In this document: positions 18,975-27,816 of the stretch, piece by piece
Position numbering within the stretch: position 1 is the first letter of the stretch
How the letters are laid out: each line of letters opens with the position of its first letter
NCBI RefSeq assembly: GCF_000760935.2
Contig: NZ_CP049744.1
Coordinates: forward strand, 5,487,501-5,551,500
Source: Rhodococcoides fascians A25f
Lineage (GTDB): Bacteria > Actinomycetota > Actinomycetes > Mycobacteriales > Mycobacteriaceae
DNA: 64,000 nt
Direction of reading: 5' to 3'
Position numbers and translations under genes: made by a program
Notes under the pieces: model-generated
What the model saw: only the letters and a program-made list of their open reading frames with translations
What the model was told of the DNA's origin: nothing
Database searches by the model: none

Positions 18975-19024
18975 TGGAACTTCGTAGCAGGGGTCGAAGT
19001 TCCATGCACGTGCGGCGAAGCCGC
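18975..19024. terminator. Double hairpin terminator / REP-like element
   Basis: A perfect 10-bp stem (arms TGGAACTTCG 18975-18984 and CGAAGTTCCA 18995-19004) with a ten-base loop is followed by a GCGGC/GCCGC triloop hairpin (19012-19024). It lies between convergent genes and can stop both transcripts. The 13-mer of the second hairpin is identical, in reverse orientation, to that at 1939-1951. Confidence 0.6.
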
Positions 19025-19025
19025 T

Positions 19026-19934
19026 CTAGCGGTTCCAGTCTCCGAGTCCGTCGGATCCGCTCAGGGTGCCGCCGTCGGTGTTGACGACGATGACGGGGTC
19101 GCCCTTCTGGGCGTTCTCGAAGAACCACTTGCCGTCTTCGGTGCTGACGTTGAGGCAGCCGTGCGAGGAGTTGGAGTAGCCCTGCTGCGACTCCGACCAC
19201 GGGGCCGCGTGCACGAAGATGCCGCTGTAGGAGATGCGCGTGGCGTACTCGACGTACGTGCGGTAGCCCTCCTCGGAGTCCACCGGGACGCCGTAGGTGG
19301 ACGAGTCCATGTACATGTCGCGGAATCGCTCGCCGACGATGTAGGTGCCGTTCGGAGTCTCGTGGCCGACCTTGCCCATCGAGGTGGGCATGGTCCTGAC
19401 GACCTCACCGTTGCGGGTGACGGTGATCTGCTTGGTGTTGTCGTCGGCCGTGGTGATGATCGAGTCGCCGGTGGAGAACTCTGCCTTCGCGCCGCCCGCT
19501 TCGACGGTCACCTGGGTGTGCGCCGGGTAGAACTCGTTGGGCAGCCACCGCACCTGGGTGTCGTTGATCCAGTAGAAGTGGCCGTCGACGGACGGGTTCG
19601 TGGTGACGCGAATGGCCCGCAGCGCGGCATCGCGATCGCCGATGGCCTCGTCGAAGCGGATTGCGATGGGCTGCGCAACTCCGACGACCTCGCCGCCGGA
19701 CGGGCTGATGCTCGGATCGGCGAAGTTGGCAGGTGCGAGCTGCGGAACGAGCGGCTGGGGTGCGGGGGCTGCGGGATCCGAGGATCCGGGCAAGCCGGGA
19801 ACGGAGATATCCGGGCCACCCGGCCACAGCGGTGCGGCCTGCGCCGACCCGAATGCTGCAGATGCAGCAAGGGCTGTACCTGCGACGATTGCCCCGATAC
19901 GGGCGAACCTGCGAGTGCGAACCTGTGATGCCAT
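19026..19934 (-). CDS. L,D-transpeptidase (Ig-like + YkuD)
   Basis: 302 residues with a signal peptide (hydrophobic core 11-30, AQA at 31-33). After a Pro/Ala-rich linker comes an Ig-like domain (about 80-160), then the YkuD catalytic domain with His 242 in FVHAAPW and the nucleophile Cys 260 in SSHGCLNVS. It forms 3-3 peptide cross-links in peptidoglycan outside the membrane, as mycobacterial Ldt enzymes do; these resist penicillins and are inhibited by carbapenems. Start ATG 19934 is the one that puts the signal peptide at the N-terminus; the open frame extends upstream without support. Monocistronic. Confidence 0.9.
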   Translation of the reverse strand: MASQVRTRRFARIGAIVAGTALAASAAFGSAQAAPLWPGGPDISVPGLPGSSDPAAPAPQPLVPQLAPANFADPSISPSGGEVVGVAQPIAIRFDEAIGDRDAALRAIRVTTNPSVDGHFYWINDTQVRWLPNEFYPAHTQVTVEAGGAKAEFSTGDSIITTADDNTKQITVTRNGEVVRTMPTSMGKVGHETPNGTYIVGERFRDMYMDSSTYGVPVDSEEGYRTYVEYATRISYSGIFVHAAPWSESQQGYSNSSHGCLNVSTEDGKWFFENAQKGDPVIVVNTDGGTLSGSDGLGDWNR

Positions 19935-20169
19935 GTGACCCGACCATCCTTCGTACTGCGTCGTGATGCCCACCAGCAGTGCTGCCACGGGGCAACGCCC
20001 ATTAACACATACCGCTCGGACATTTGCTAATCGGATATTTCCGAAACGGCCGAAAGAAACCCCGAGTACGAGTACCTTGCGCCAACCCGACCCCGACATT
20101 GTCTCTGCTGGCCAGAGCGCATGTGTCGACAGGCCCGGAACGGGTACTAGAGAAGGAACCTCATCCGTC

Positions 20170-20219
20170 CAGACACCGGCGGTTTCCCGTTCGCGGACTG
20201 TTCTCCAGTCCGGTGTCTG
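20170..20219 (+). promoter_or_regulatory. Overlapping hairpins in the leader of the glycosyltransferase operon
   Basis: Outer arms CAGACACCGG (20170-20179) and CCGGTGTCTG (20210-20219) pair perfectly. Inner arms GGACTG (20195-20200) and CAGTCC (20206-20211) also pair, and the two structures share bases 20210-20211, so they compete. The outer stem ends just before the Shine-Dalgarno-like AAAAGGGTGG of the GTG at 20233. This looks like translational or attenuation control of the four-gene operon. No known riboswitch was recognised. Confidence 0.45.
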
Positions 20220-20232
20220 AAAAGGGTGGACC

Positions 20233-20964
20233 GTGGTCGTCGAAGTTTCTTCCCATATCCCCAGCCGTACCCCCGTCGGTCACATCGTCGTCGTCGTCCC
20301 GGCGCACAACGAACAGGATCTGCTCGACGCCTGCCTGGCGGCACTGTCACGGGCAGAGCGTCGCGTCGTCGAGGTGGCCCCGGTGACCGTCTCGACGATC
20401 GTCGTGCTCGATGCGTGCACCGACGACTCCGCCTCGATCGCCGCTCGTCACCCGTCGGTGTCGACCGTGGCAGTCGCGCACCGCAACGTCGGAGCGGCCC
20501 GGGCAGCCGGATTCTCGAACTACACCGCGGAACTCGCAGACACCACCTGGTTCGCCACCACCGACGCCGACACCCGGGTGGGCGAGGACTGGCTGCTCGG
20601 CCATCTCCGGCACGCCACCGACGGCGCTCGGGCGGTAGCGGGAACGGTGTCCGTCCAGTTCGAGGGCCGCGTCGAAGAAGACGTACGGCTGCGATCGACG
20701 TACGACGCGCATTACCGACACGAACTCGGCCATCCACACGTACACGGCGCCAATCTCGGCATCCGAGCGACGGATTACCTCTCCGTCGGCGGATTCGCGC
20801 CACTGGCCACCGGCGAGGATCACGACCTGGTCCGACGCCTCGAACTCGGCGGCATCGCGTGCCGTCGGGTGTGCGATATCTCGGTCACCACATCGGGTCG
20901 CCTGCGAGGCAGAGCGCCCGACGGTATGGCCGAATTCCTACGTTCTCTGGAGCCTTCCGCATGA
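20233..20964 (+). CDS. Family 2 glycosyltransferase
   Basis: 243 residues, one GT-A domain without membrane helices. PAHNE (23-27) begins the nucleotide-sugar site, DADT (111-114) supplies the metal-binding Asp residues, HGANLGIR (171-178) the acceptor loop and GEDHD (194-198) the catalytic base region. GTG 20233 follows AAGGGTGG. The first gene of a four-gene operon; its stop overlaps the next start (ATGA). Sugar donor and acceptor are unknown. With the deacetylase and methyltransferase downstream it suggests building and trimming of a glycoside, possibly an N-acylated amino sugar. Confidence 0.83.
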   Translation: MVVEVSSHIPSRTPVGHIVVVVPAHNEQDLLDACLAALSRAERRVVEVAPVTVSTIVVLDACTDDSASIAARHPSVSTVAVAHRNVGAARAAGFSNYTAELADTTWFATTDADTRVGEDWLLGHLRHATDGARAVAGTVSVQFEGRVEEDVRLRSTYDAHYRHELGHPHVHGANLGIRATDYLSVGGFAPLATGEDHDLVRRLELGGIACRRVCDISVTTSGRLRGRAPDGMAEFLRSLEPSA

Positions 20965-21956
20965 TCGACACCGAATTCCGCGAGTCGCTCGACCCTCCGA
21001 AACAGAACACGGGGCTGCGCGCCGCGTTCCTGTCTTTCGAGGCCGACGGACGTCTCGACCTGGCCCTGCCCGGGTCGGGCTACACAGACCTGCGCTGGCA
21101 GTCGCTCGCCGCCCTCAGTCGGCACAACACCGTTCTCGGCAGATGGTCCGAGGCGCACACCGATGCGATCGCGATCCTGCACGAACTCGACGGCCCGAAG
21201 CCTGAGCGTGGGCAGATCTGGGGAGTGTGGGCAGCGGAACCGCCGGCGCCGATTCTCGAAGCGGTACAGCAGGATTCGGGCTGGGTTCTCACCGGTACCA
21301 AGCCGTGGTGCTCCGGCGCATCGCTGTGCACGCATGCTCTGGTGACCGCCCGCGTGGACGGAAGTCCCCGGCTGTTCGCCGTCGATCTGACACATGAGGG
21401 CGTCGCTCCGGTACCGAACACATGGCATGCCGTGGGCATGAGCGAGAGCGACTCGGGTTCGGTTGCTTTCGATGCCGTCCCCGCCGTCACCGTCGGAGGT
21501 CCGACCGACTACCTGACTCGACCGGGGTTCTGGCACGGGGCGATCGGAGTTTCAGCGGCCTGGTTCGGCAGCGCGTGCGCTGTCGCGGACACCCTGCACG
21601 CTGCAGTGCGGGAACGCCCGGACCCACATCGCGCGGCCCATCTCGGTGCCATCGCAGCGGCACTCGGCGCAGCATCGAGCGCGCTGACCACCGCGGCGGC
21701 CGAGGTGGACGCAGATCCGTTCGACCGCTCCGGTCGCGCTCGAACGCGGGCCCGGATCGTGCGCGCTGTCGTCGAGGATGCAGCCACCCAGTGCGTCGAC
21801 CGCGTCGGTCGCGCTCTCGGTGCCGGCCCCCTGTGCGGTGATGCAGAGCATGCAGGACGCGTCGCCGATCTCACCGTCTACCTGCGGCAGAGCCACGCCG
21901 AGCGCGACCTCGAAGCCCTCGGCCGCGACATCGCCGAGGAAGACAACCCATGGTAG
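20961..21956 (+). CDS. Acyl-CoA dehydrogenase-like flavoprotein
   Basis: 331 residues, shorter than the usual 380-400 of acyl-CoA dehydrogenases. The N-terminal helical part and the middle beta-domain phrase SGWVLTGTKPWCSGA are recognisable, as is DRVGRALGAGPLC near the C-terminus in place of the usual end region. No clear catalytic Glu could be assigned by eye. It may oxidise an acyl or amino group on a carrier or on the glycoside made by the neighbouring enzymes, rather than a fatty acyl-CoA. ATG 20961 overlaps the glycosyltransferase stop by four bases; its own stop overlaps the next start by seven. Confidence 0.7.
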   Translation: MIDTEFRESLDPPKQNTGLRAAFLSFEADGRLDLALPGSGYTDLRWQSLAALSRHNTVLGRWSEAHTDAIAILHELDGPKPERGQIWGVWAAEPPAPILEAVQQDSGWVLTGTKPWCSGASLCTHALVTARVDGSPRLFAVDLTHEGVAPVPNTWHAVGMSESDSGSVAFDAVPAVTVGGPTDYLTRPGFWHGAIGVSAAWFGSACAVADTLHAAVRERPDPHRAAHLGAIAAALGAASSALTTAAAEVDADPFDRSGRARTRARIVRAVVEDAATQCVDRVGRALGAGPLCGDAEHAGRVADLTVYLRQSHAERDLEALGRDIAEEDNPW

Positions 21957-22699
21957 AGAACGCCTTCGACGCCGAAGTCGATCTCGGCACCGCAGAATCG
22001 GACTGGATGACGGCCGATTGGTCGGTCCCCGGCCTCGAGTGGAACGACGTCGTCACCATGGTCGTCGTCGCCCCCCACCCGGACGACGAAGTTCTCGGCG
22101 TCGGTGGATTGCTGTCGTTGGCGGCCGCGGCAGGCGTCGACGTGCGGGTGGTCGCGGTGACCGACGGCGACGGCTCACATCCCGGTTCCCCGACGGTGAC
22201 GGCCGAGGACCTGCGTGTGCGACGGCCCGTCGAGTCCGAACGTGCGTTGGCAGAGTTGGGAATCGACCACTCTCCGACGCGTCTGCAGATCGCCGACGGT
22301 GCCGTCGAGCAGCACGAGGGTGCGGTGGCCGACGCATTGATGCCACTGCTCGACGCCACCCCGGGCACCTGGTGCCTGACGCCGTGGCGCGGGGACGGCC
22401 ATCCCGATCACGAAGCCACCGCGAGAGCGTGTCTCACTGCGGCGAACGCGGTGGGGATACCGGTGGTGGAGTACCCGATCTGGATGTGGCACTGGGCAAC
22501 TCCGAATCACCCTGCTGTGCCGTGGGCACGGTGCCGCCGTGTCGATCTCCCGGCGCACGTCGTCGAAGCCAAACGAACATCCATCGAGCAGTTCGACTCT
22601 CAGATCCGGCCCCTGTCGGATCACCCCGCGGATCGAGCCGTGTTGCCGCCGCACATCCTGGCTCGATACCGGCGACCGTTCGAGGTGGTGTTCGCATGA
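21950..22699 (+). CDS. PIG-L family deacetylase
   Basis: 249 residues of the LmbE/PIG-L zinc-dependent N-deacetylase family. APHPDDE (41-47) provides the Asp/His zinc ligands and HPDHEA (151-156) the later His. Relatives remove the N-acetyl group from GlcNAc in mycothiol (MshB), bacillithiol and GPI synthesis. In this operon it would deacetylate an N-acetyl sugar or a related amide. Its ATG overlaps the preceding stop by seven bases and its stop overlaps the methyltransferase start (ATGA), so expression is tightly coupled. Confidence 0.87.
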   Translation: MVENAFDAEVDLGTAESDWMTADWSVPGLEWNDVVTMVVVAPHPDDEVLGVGGLLSLAAAAGVDVRVVAVTDGDGSHPGSPTVTAEDLRVRRPVESERALAELGIDHSPTRLQIADGAVEQHEGAVADALMPLLDATPGTWCLTPWRGDGHPDHEATARACLTAANAVGIPVVEYPIWMWHWATPNHPAVPWARCRRVDLPAHVVEAKRTSIEQFDSQIRPLSDHPADRAVLPPHILARYRRPFEVVFA

Positions 22700-23379
22700 G
22701 CCAGGATTCTCGAACGAGCCCCAATCCTCCAACGAGCCCCAATTCTCCAACGAGCCTGAGCGCCCAGTACTTTCGTGAAGTCTATGCGGCTGCGGACGAT
22801 CCGTTCATGCTCGACAGCAAGTGGTACGAGCGCCGCAAGTACGCGCTGACCATGGCGTCGCTGCCCAAGCCGCAGTACCGGCGGGCATTGGAGCCCGGTT
22901 GCTCGATCGGCGTACTCACCGAGCAGTTGGCCACCCGGTGCGAGCACGTGGTGTCGACCGACGTGGTGCAGAGTGCCCTCGACTCTGCTCGGGCTCGCGT
23001 ACAGGACTCTGCTGCAGTGGAATTCGCGCTGTGGTCTCTGACGGACGACTGGTCGGCCCTGCCCGACGCGAAGGTCCCCTTCGATCTGATCGTCGTCAGC
23101 GAGGTGGGGTACTACCTCGATGCCGCCGATCTGGCGTCGGCCATGAATCGCGTCGTCGATCATCTGGAGATCGGCGGGACGCTCGTGGCGGCGCACTGGC
23201 GTCACGACGTGGACGACTACCCGATCTCGGGCGATCGAGTACACGAGATCATCGCCGCAACACCAGGATTGGCATTGCTCAGCCGCTACCTGGACGAGGA
23301 TGTCCGCATCGAGGTCTTTGTCGCCTCGGACGATCCCGCAGTTTCGGTCGCGAGTACGGACGGCCTCGACGTGCGCTAG
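22696..23379 (+). CDS. SAM-dependent methyltransferase (NodS-like)
   Basis: 227 residues. After a repetitive Ser/Thr/Pro/Asn tail (residues 6-20) come YFREVYAAADDPF, SAM-binding motif I (ALEPGCSIGVLT) and FDLIVVSEVGYYL, the layout of class I methyltransferases close to the nodulation N-methyltransferase NodS. A free amino group exposed by the PIG-L enzyme is an attractive substrate. The last gene of the operon, ATG 22696 within ATGA. The N-terminus is coded by two and a half copies of an 18-bp direct repeat, so its length may vary between strains. Confidence 0.8.
   Translation: MSQDSRTSPNPPTSPNSPTSLSAQYFREVYAAADDPFMLDSKWYERRKYALTMASLPKPQYRRALEPGCSIGVLTEQLATRCEHVVSTDVVQSALDSARARVQDSAAVEFALWSLTDDWSALPDAKVPFDLIVVSEVGYYLDAADLASAMNRVVDHLEIGGTLVAAHWRHDVDDYPISGDRVHEIIAATPGLALLSRYLDEDVRIEVFVASDDPAVSVASTDGLDVR
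22714..22757 (+). repeat. 18-bp tandem repeat at the methyltransferase N-terminus
   Basis: Two copies of an 18-bp unit (22714-22731 and 22732-22749, one mismatch) and the start of a third encode TSPNPP-TSPNSP-TSL. In frame, so slippage would change only the length of a flexible tail. Confidence 0.8.
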
Positions 23380-23404
23380 CTGCGCTCTACCTCTGAGGAC
23401 GGGC

Positions 23405-24145
23405 TCAGTCGGTGGACTTCGCGGCGTCGATCACAAGCTGTTCGGCGAGGTCGGCGAGTTTGACGTTGGTGTCCTGAGAAAGCTTGGCCAACAACGCGAA
23501 CGCTGCCTGCGAGTTCAAGTTGTACCGCTCCATCAACATGCCCTTGGCCTGACCGATCATGTCCCGGCTCGTCAACGCGGCCCGAATCTGCTGCTCCTCG
23601 CGTGCAGTGGAGAACGCGATGGCGGCATGAGCAGCGAACAGTGAACCGATGGATTCGGCCTCGTCCGAGAACGCGTTCTTTCGGGTGGAATGCAGGTTCA
23701 GAGCGCCGAAGTTGATTCCCTCGACGTAGAGCTGGAAGCAGATCATGCTCTTGACCCCGAGCGCCGACGCGGCGTCTGCGAACAGTGGCCAGCGGGTGTC
23801 GCTGTCCATGTCGTCGATTCTGATGGTCTTCTGTTCGATGGCCGATTCGAGGCACGGGCCCTCGCCCAGTTGCTCCTGAATCTTGTCGCAGTGGCCGGCA
23901 GGCTCACCCGACAGCGCAGCACTGTGCACGAACTTGCCCTGCAGCACGGTGGTGATGGACGCGAACTCCGCAGAGGGGACATTGGCCACCGCAGACTCGG
24001 TGATGACGGCCAGCACCCGATCTGGATCCGAATGTTGACGCCGGAGCTTCTCGGCCACCTCGGCCAGCCGTCGACTCAGCTGGAAGTCGGTAACCCGCGG
24101 GATTGCGCCCGACGCGTTCAGTGTCTGCTCGCTGATGGTGGTCAC
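23405..24145 (-). CDS. GAF-ANTAR transcription antitermination regulator
   Basis: 246 residues: a GAF sensor domain (about 35-180) and a C-terminal ANTAR RNA-binding domain (about 187-240, with ALTSRDMIGQAKGMLMERY and its three-helix arrangement). ANTAR proteins bind paired hexaloop hairpins in nascent RNA and prevent termination; in actinobacteria many are GAF-linked and respond to redox or small ligands. GTG 24145 follows AGGACGA. No partner histidine kinase nearby; targets are elsewhere or not recognisable. Convergent with the methyltransferase operon. Confidence 0.85.
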   Translation of the reverse strand: MTTISEQTLNASGAIPRVTDFQLSRRLAEVAEKLRRQHSDPDRVLAVITESAVANVPSAEFASITTVLQGKFVHSAALSGEPAGHCDKIQEQLGEGPCLESAIEQKTIRIDDMDSDTRWPLFADAASALGVKSMICFQLYVEGINFGALNLHSTRKNAFSDEAESIGSLFAAHAAIAFSTAREEQQIRAALTSRDMIGQAKGMLMERYNLNSQAAFALLAKLSQDTNVKLADLAEQLVIDAAKSTD

Positions 24146-24179
24146 CTCGTCCTACTGCTGCACTGGTCCTGCTACTGCA

Positions 24180-24232
24180 CAGGGGCGCATCCCGACATCG
24201 GCCGAATGCCGACACCACAGGATACGCCCCTG
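24180..24232. repeat. 8-bp inverted repeat upstream of the ANTAR gene
   Basis: CAGGGGCG (24180-24187) and CGCCCCTG (24225-24232) flank 37 bases in the 118-bp gap between the zinc peptidase stop and the ANTAR start. It could end transcription of an upstream reader or be an operator; weak evidence. Confidence 0.3.
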
Positions 24233-24263
24233 GCAACGAAGCTCGAGAACCGTTAGCGGAGCA

Positions 24264-25289
24264 TCAGAGAGTGCTGGGCGCGATCAGCGAGTGCACGAAC
24301 CCGATCTTCTTCACGACGGTCGGCGGCAGCACGAACGGGTAGAGGTCCTGATGACCCATCGAGCGGTTGATCTGGTTCAGTGCCCACGACAGCGGCAGCC
24401 ACCAGTCGACGATCTGATCGAAGCCGACGTCACCGGGCAACGGACTCTCCAGCGTCGAACCTGCCGGAGCCATCCCGAACGCTGCCGCCGTGTCCAGGGT
24501 GTCCCGGATGTGCAGGTAATGCGCGAAGGTCTCGGCCCAGTCCTCGGCGGGGTGCATGGTGGCGTAGGACGAGACGTAATTGTCTTCCCAGCCGTCGGGC
24601 GCACCCTCGCTGTAGTGGCGATCGAGAGCGTCCTGGTAGCTCGAATCCGGATCGCCGAACAGTTCCTCGAACGCCGCGCGATGCTCACCGTCTCCGACCA
24701 GCACCATCTGGTAGTAGTGGCCGATCTCGTGCCGGAAGTGCCCGACCAGAGTGCGGTACGGCTCGGACATCGCCACCCGCAACTGCTCGCGGTGCACGTC
24801 GTCGCCCTCGGCCAGGTCGAGAGTGATCAGACCGTTGTCGTGGCCGGTCATCACCTGCTGGTCGGCGCTGGATAGCAGATCGAACACCAGACCCGTCGAC
24901 GGGTCCTCGTCTCGTCCCACGATCGGCAGGCCCAGTTCGGTGAGCTCGAGAACGACGCGACGCTTGTTGGTCTCGGCATCGGCATAGGCGGCCATCGCAT
25001 CGAGATCGTCGTCGGCCGGGCGGGTTCGGGTCAGCCTGCAGGACACACAGAGCTCGTCGGTGTCCGCGGTGTCGACCAGCCAGTTGCACCGTGCGGTGTT
25101 GAGGTTGGCGCACATCTTCCACGTCGTGCCGTCCACCTCGGCTTCGGCGACGCCGTCGTCGGCCTTGTCCGGGAGCACCAGCAGCGCCCTGCTCGGCAGA
25201 TGGAAGCCGAGTGCGCTCGAGCAGCTCAGACACAGTGAGTTCTCGAACGACAGCTTCTGTCCGCATTTGCGGCAGATGAAATCACGCAT
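24264..25289 (-). CDS. Zinc-ribbon metallopeptidase-like protein (DUF2248 type)
   Basis: 341 residues. The N-terminus is cysteine-rich: C6/C9 and C20/C23 form one zinc ribbon, C60, C68, C81 and C84 a second. The central HEIGH (187-191, within GHFRHEIGHYYQ) is a metallopeptidase motif, and YATMHPAEDWAETFAHYLH supplies a likely third ligand. This matches the family annotated as putative zinc-binding metallopeptidase. Cytosolic, no signal peptide. Start ATG 25289 has AAGGA six bases upstream; the open frame extends 40 codons further without support. Substrate unknown. Confidence 0.82.
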   Translation of the reverse strand: MRDFICRKCGQKLSFENSLCLSCSSALGFHLPSRALLVLPDKADDGVAEAEVDGTTWKMCANLNTARCNWLVDTADTDELCVSCRLTRTRPADDDLDAMAAYADAETNKRRVVLELTELGLPIVGRDEDPSTGLVFDLLSSADQQVMTGHDNGLITLDLAEGDDVHREQLRVAMSEPYRTLVGHFRHEIGHYYQMVLVGDGEHRAAFEELFGDPDSSYQDALDRHYSEGAPDGWEDNYVSSYATMHPAEDWAETFAHYLHIRDTLDTAAAFGMAPAGSTLESPLPGDVGFDQIVDWWLPLSWALNQINRSMGHQDLYPFVLPPTVVKKIGFVHSLIAPSTL

Positions 25290-25497
25290 GGATGTTCCTT
25301 CGTGGCAGGGGTGAGTCGGGCTCGTATTCCCGTTTATCCGCGGACTAATGCCTCTTCCCGAATATGTCGTGCATATCTCTCTCGGCTCTGCTGGCCCGCG
25401 GCCCGACAACCTTACTCGAGTACACGGAAGGAAAGCGCCGACGACGGTGTTGGTACAGACTGCTTCACAACACTCTCCGGAAGGACTCGGACTGCAG

Positions 25498-27369
25498 ATG
25501 GCAGATCAGATCACGCCGACGAACCGGCCGATGGCACGCTTCGTCGAACGGATCTCGCGGGCTCGCGGCGAGAGAAACAGCGAGACCTTGGCGGCAGGCT
25601 TCCTACTGGCCGCCACCCTGATCGCCCTGATCTGGGCGAACTCACCCCTGGGTGAGACGTATCAGTCGTTCTGGCACACAGAGCTCTCGGTCACCGTCGG
25701 CGAGCACGGCATCTCTCTCGATCTGGCCCACTGGGTCAACGACGGGCTCATGGCGCTGTTCTTCTTCGTCGTCGGTCTCGAGGTCAAGCGAGAGTTCGCG
25801 ATGGGTGAGCTCACCGACCGATCACGCGCCGCCATCCCGATCGTGGCTGCCCTCGCCGGACTGGCCGCACCCGCGCTGCTGTTCCTCGCCTTCAACCCCT
25901 CCGGTCCCGCAGCCCAGGCGTGGGGTGTCGTGATTTCCACCGACACCGCGTTCCTGCTCGGGGCACTCGCCGTCCTCGGCCCGAAGAAGGCCGCGCGGTT
26001 GCGGATCTTTCTACTCACCCTCGCGGTGGCCGACGACGTGGGCGCGCTGGCGATCATCGCGTTCTTCTACACCGACGATCTCGACGTGGTGCCGTTGGTG
26101 TTGGCGTTCATCGGGCTCGGACTGATCTTCCTACTGCGACGGCTCGAGGTGTGGCGCGGTGTCGGGTACTTCGTCGTCGCACTGTTCACGTGGGTCGCGA
26201 TGTACGAGTCGGGAGTTCACCCCACGCTGGCCGGCGTGATGATCGCGCTGATTCTTCCGGTCTACCCGCCGCGCCGCTCCGAGGTGGAGCGAGCATCGGA
26301 CCTCACCCGCGCCTTCCGTCAATCACCGAATCCCGAATACGCGCGAGCCGCGAGACTGGGTCTGGATCAAGCTGTCTCGGTCAACGAGAGGCTGATGCGG
26401 CTCTACCAGCCGTACACGGCCTTCATCATCGTGCCGATCTTCGCGCTCGCCAACGCCGGAGTGGTGCTGAGCTCCGACACCCTGAAGGCCGCATCGACGT
26501 CGACGCTCACCTGGGGCATCATCGCCGGTCTCGTCCTCGGCAAGCTCGTCGGAATCACCGGCGCATCAGCCATTTTCGCCAAATTGCGACCCTCGGCGCT
26601 GGCACCGGGCCTGACGCTCTCGCACATCGCGGGCGGTGCGGCGATGTCCGGAATCGGATTCACGATCTCACTGTTCATCATCGACCTCGCGCTCGACGAC
26701 CCACTACTGGCCGACGAGGCCCGCGTCGGCGTGTTGGTGGCCTCGGTGATCGCCGCGCTGCTCGGCTGGATCCTGTTCCGCATCGACGCGAGAATCCACC
26801 CACCGAAAGCCGAAGCGTCACTTCGTATTCTGCGTCCGGTCAGCGCCAAGCGCGATCACATCCGCGGTCCCGTCGACGCTCCGCTGACGATCGTGGAGTA
26901 CGCCGATTTCGAGTGCCCGTTCTGCAGCAAGGCAACCGGCAGCGTCGCCGAGGTACGCAAGCACTTCGGTGACGACCTCCGGTACGTCTACCGCCACCTG
27001 CCGCTCGACGACTACCACCCGCACGCTCGCTACGCGGCTTACGCCAGCGAGGCCGCCGCCGCGCAGGGCAAGTTCTGGGAAATGGCCGACGTGTTGTTCC
27101 GCAACAGCGACGCCCTCGAACCCGACGACATCGACGGTTACGCACGCGAACTCGGCCTCGACATGGACAGATTCGAGGACGACATCCGCACCGGCGACTA
27201 CGTGGTGCGTGTCGAGGACGACGAACTCGACGCCACCTCCTCGGACGTGGGCGGCACTCCGACGTTCTACCTGGGCCGTGGCGACAAGAACCTGACCCGA
27301 CACATCGGACCGTATGATGCGGCGACGCTGATTCGGGCGCTGGAGGAGAGTCGCCAGACCACCGAATAA
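25498..27369 (+). CDS. nhaA: NhaA Na+/H+ antiporter fused to a DsbA-like thioredoxin domain
   Basis: About 623 residues. Residues 1-430 form a complete NhaA antiporter with the transport Asp pair at 179-180 ([14 protein letters not shown]) and about eleven helices. Residues 455-620 are a thioredoxin-fold domain of the DsbA type with active site CPFC at 473-476 and a cis-Pro loop ([10 protein letters not shown]). The antiporter exports Na+ in exchange for protons; the thioredoxin domain would lie on one face and may form disulfides. Fusions of this kind occur in actinobacteria. ATG 25498 follows GGAAGGA at some distance; an earlier start at 25348 is possible. Confidence 0.87.
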   Translation: MADQITPTNRPMARFVERISRARGERNSETLAAGFLLAATLIALIWANSPLGETYQSFWHTELSVTVGEHGISLDLAHWVNDGLMALFFFVVGLEVKREFAMGELTDRSRAAIPIVAALAGLAAPALLFLAFNPSGPAAQAWGVVISTDTAFLLGALAVLGPKKAARLRIFLLTLAVADDVGALAIIAFFYTDDLDVVPLVLAFIGLGLIFLLRRLEVWRGVGYFVVALFTWVAMYESGVHPTLAGVMIALILPVYPPRRSEVERASDLTRAFRQSPNPEYARAARLGLDQAVSVNERLMRLYQPYTAFIIVPIFALANAGVVLSSDTLKAASTSTLTWGIIAGLVLGKLVGITGASAIFAKLRPSALAPGLTLSHIAGGAAMSGIGFTISLFIIDLALDDPLLADEARVGVLVASVIAALLGWILFRIDARIHPPKAEASLRILRPVSAKRDHIRGPVDAPLTIVEYADFECPFCSKATGSVAEVRKHFGDDLRYVYRHLPLDDYHPHARYAAYASEAAAAQGKFWEMADVLFRNSDALEPDDIDGYARELGLDMDRFEDDIRTGDYVVRVEDDELDATSSDVGGTPTFYLGRGDKNLTRHIGPYDAATLIRALEESRQTTE

Positions 27370-27423
27370 AACTTGCCGGTATTCTTTCTCGGAACGTAAC
27401 CCACGCCGACGAAGGGATCGACG

Positions 27424-27810
27424 GTGGACCCACAGTCCGCTCGCGAAGTAGCCGGTGCGTTCGCGCTGACACTGTTCGTGTTGTCGCTGACGGTGTACAT
27501 GACGGCGCTGGTGACCAAAGGGCCTGATCAGGAACCCAATTCGCTGATCGGCATCAAGACGCGAGCGACCAAGTCCGGTAAGGAAGCCTGGGTCGCCGGC
27601 CATCGAGCCGCGTATCCCTACATGATGGCGGGTGCCGCCCATTGCCTGGCGTCCGCAGCGTTGATCGTGGGGCTACTGGCCCTCGGCTTCGTCCCCGCCA
27701 CGGCATTGCTGCTGCTGTCGGTGGCGCTCACGCTCGGGGCCGCCGTCATCCTGACGGGTGCCGGAATCAAAGCCGACCGAGAGGCCAAACGACATGTGCG
27801 CGCGGAGTGA
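27424..27810 (+). CDS. SdpI-family membrane protein
   Basis: 128 residues with three hydrophobic helices. The loop NSLIGIKTRATKSGKEAW is the hallmark of the SdpI family, whose Bacillus member protects against the SdpC toxin and signals to a repressor; most actinobacterial members have no known toxin. GTG 27424. It follows NhaA by 54 bp on the same strand and may be co-transcribed, which would place two membrane stress proteins together. Function inferred only from the family. Confidence 0.75.
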   Translation: MDPQSAREVAGAFALTLFVLSLTVYMTALVTKGPDQEPNSLIGIKTRATKSGKEAWVAGHRAAYPYMMAGAAHCLASAALIVGLLALGFVPATALLLLSVALTLGAAVILTGAGIKADREAKRHVRAE

Positions 27811-27816
27811 GCGAAG

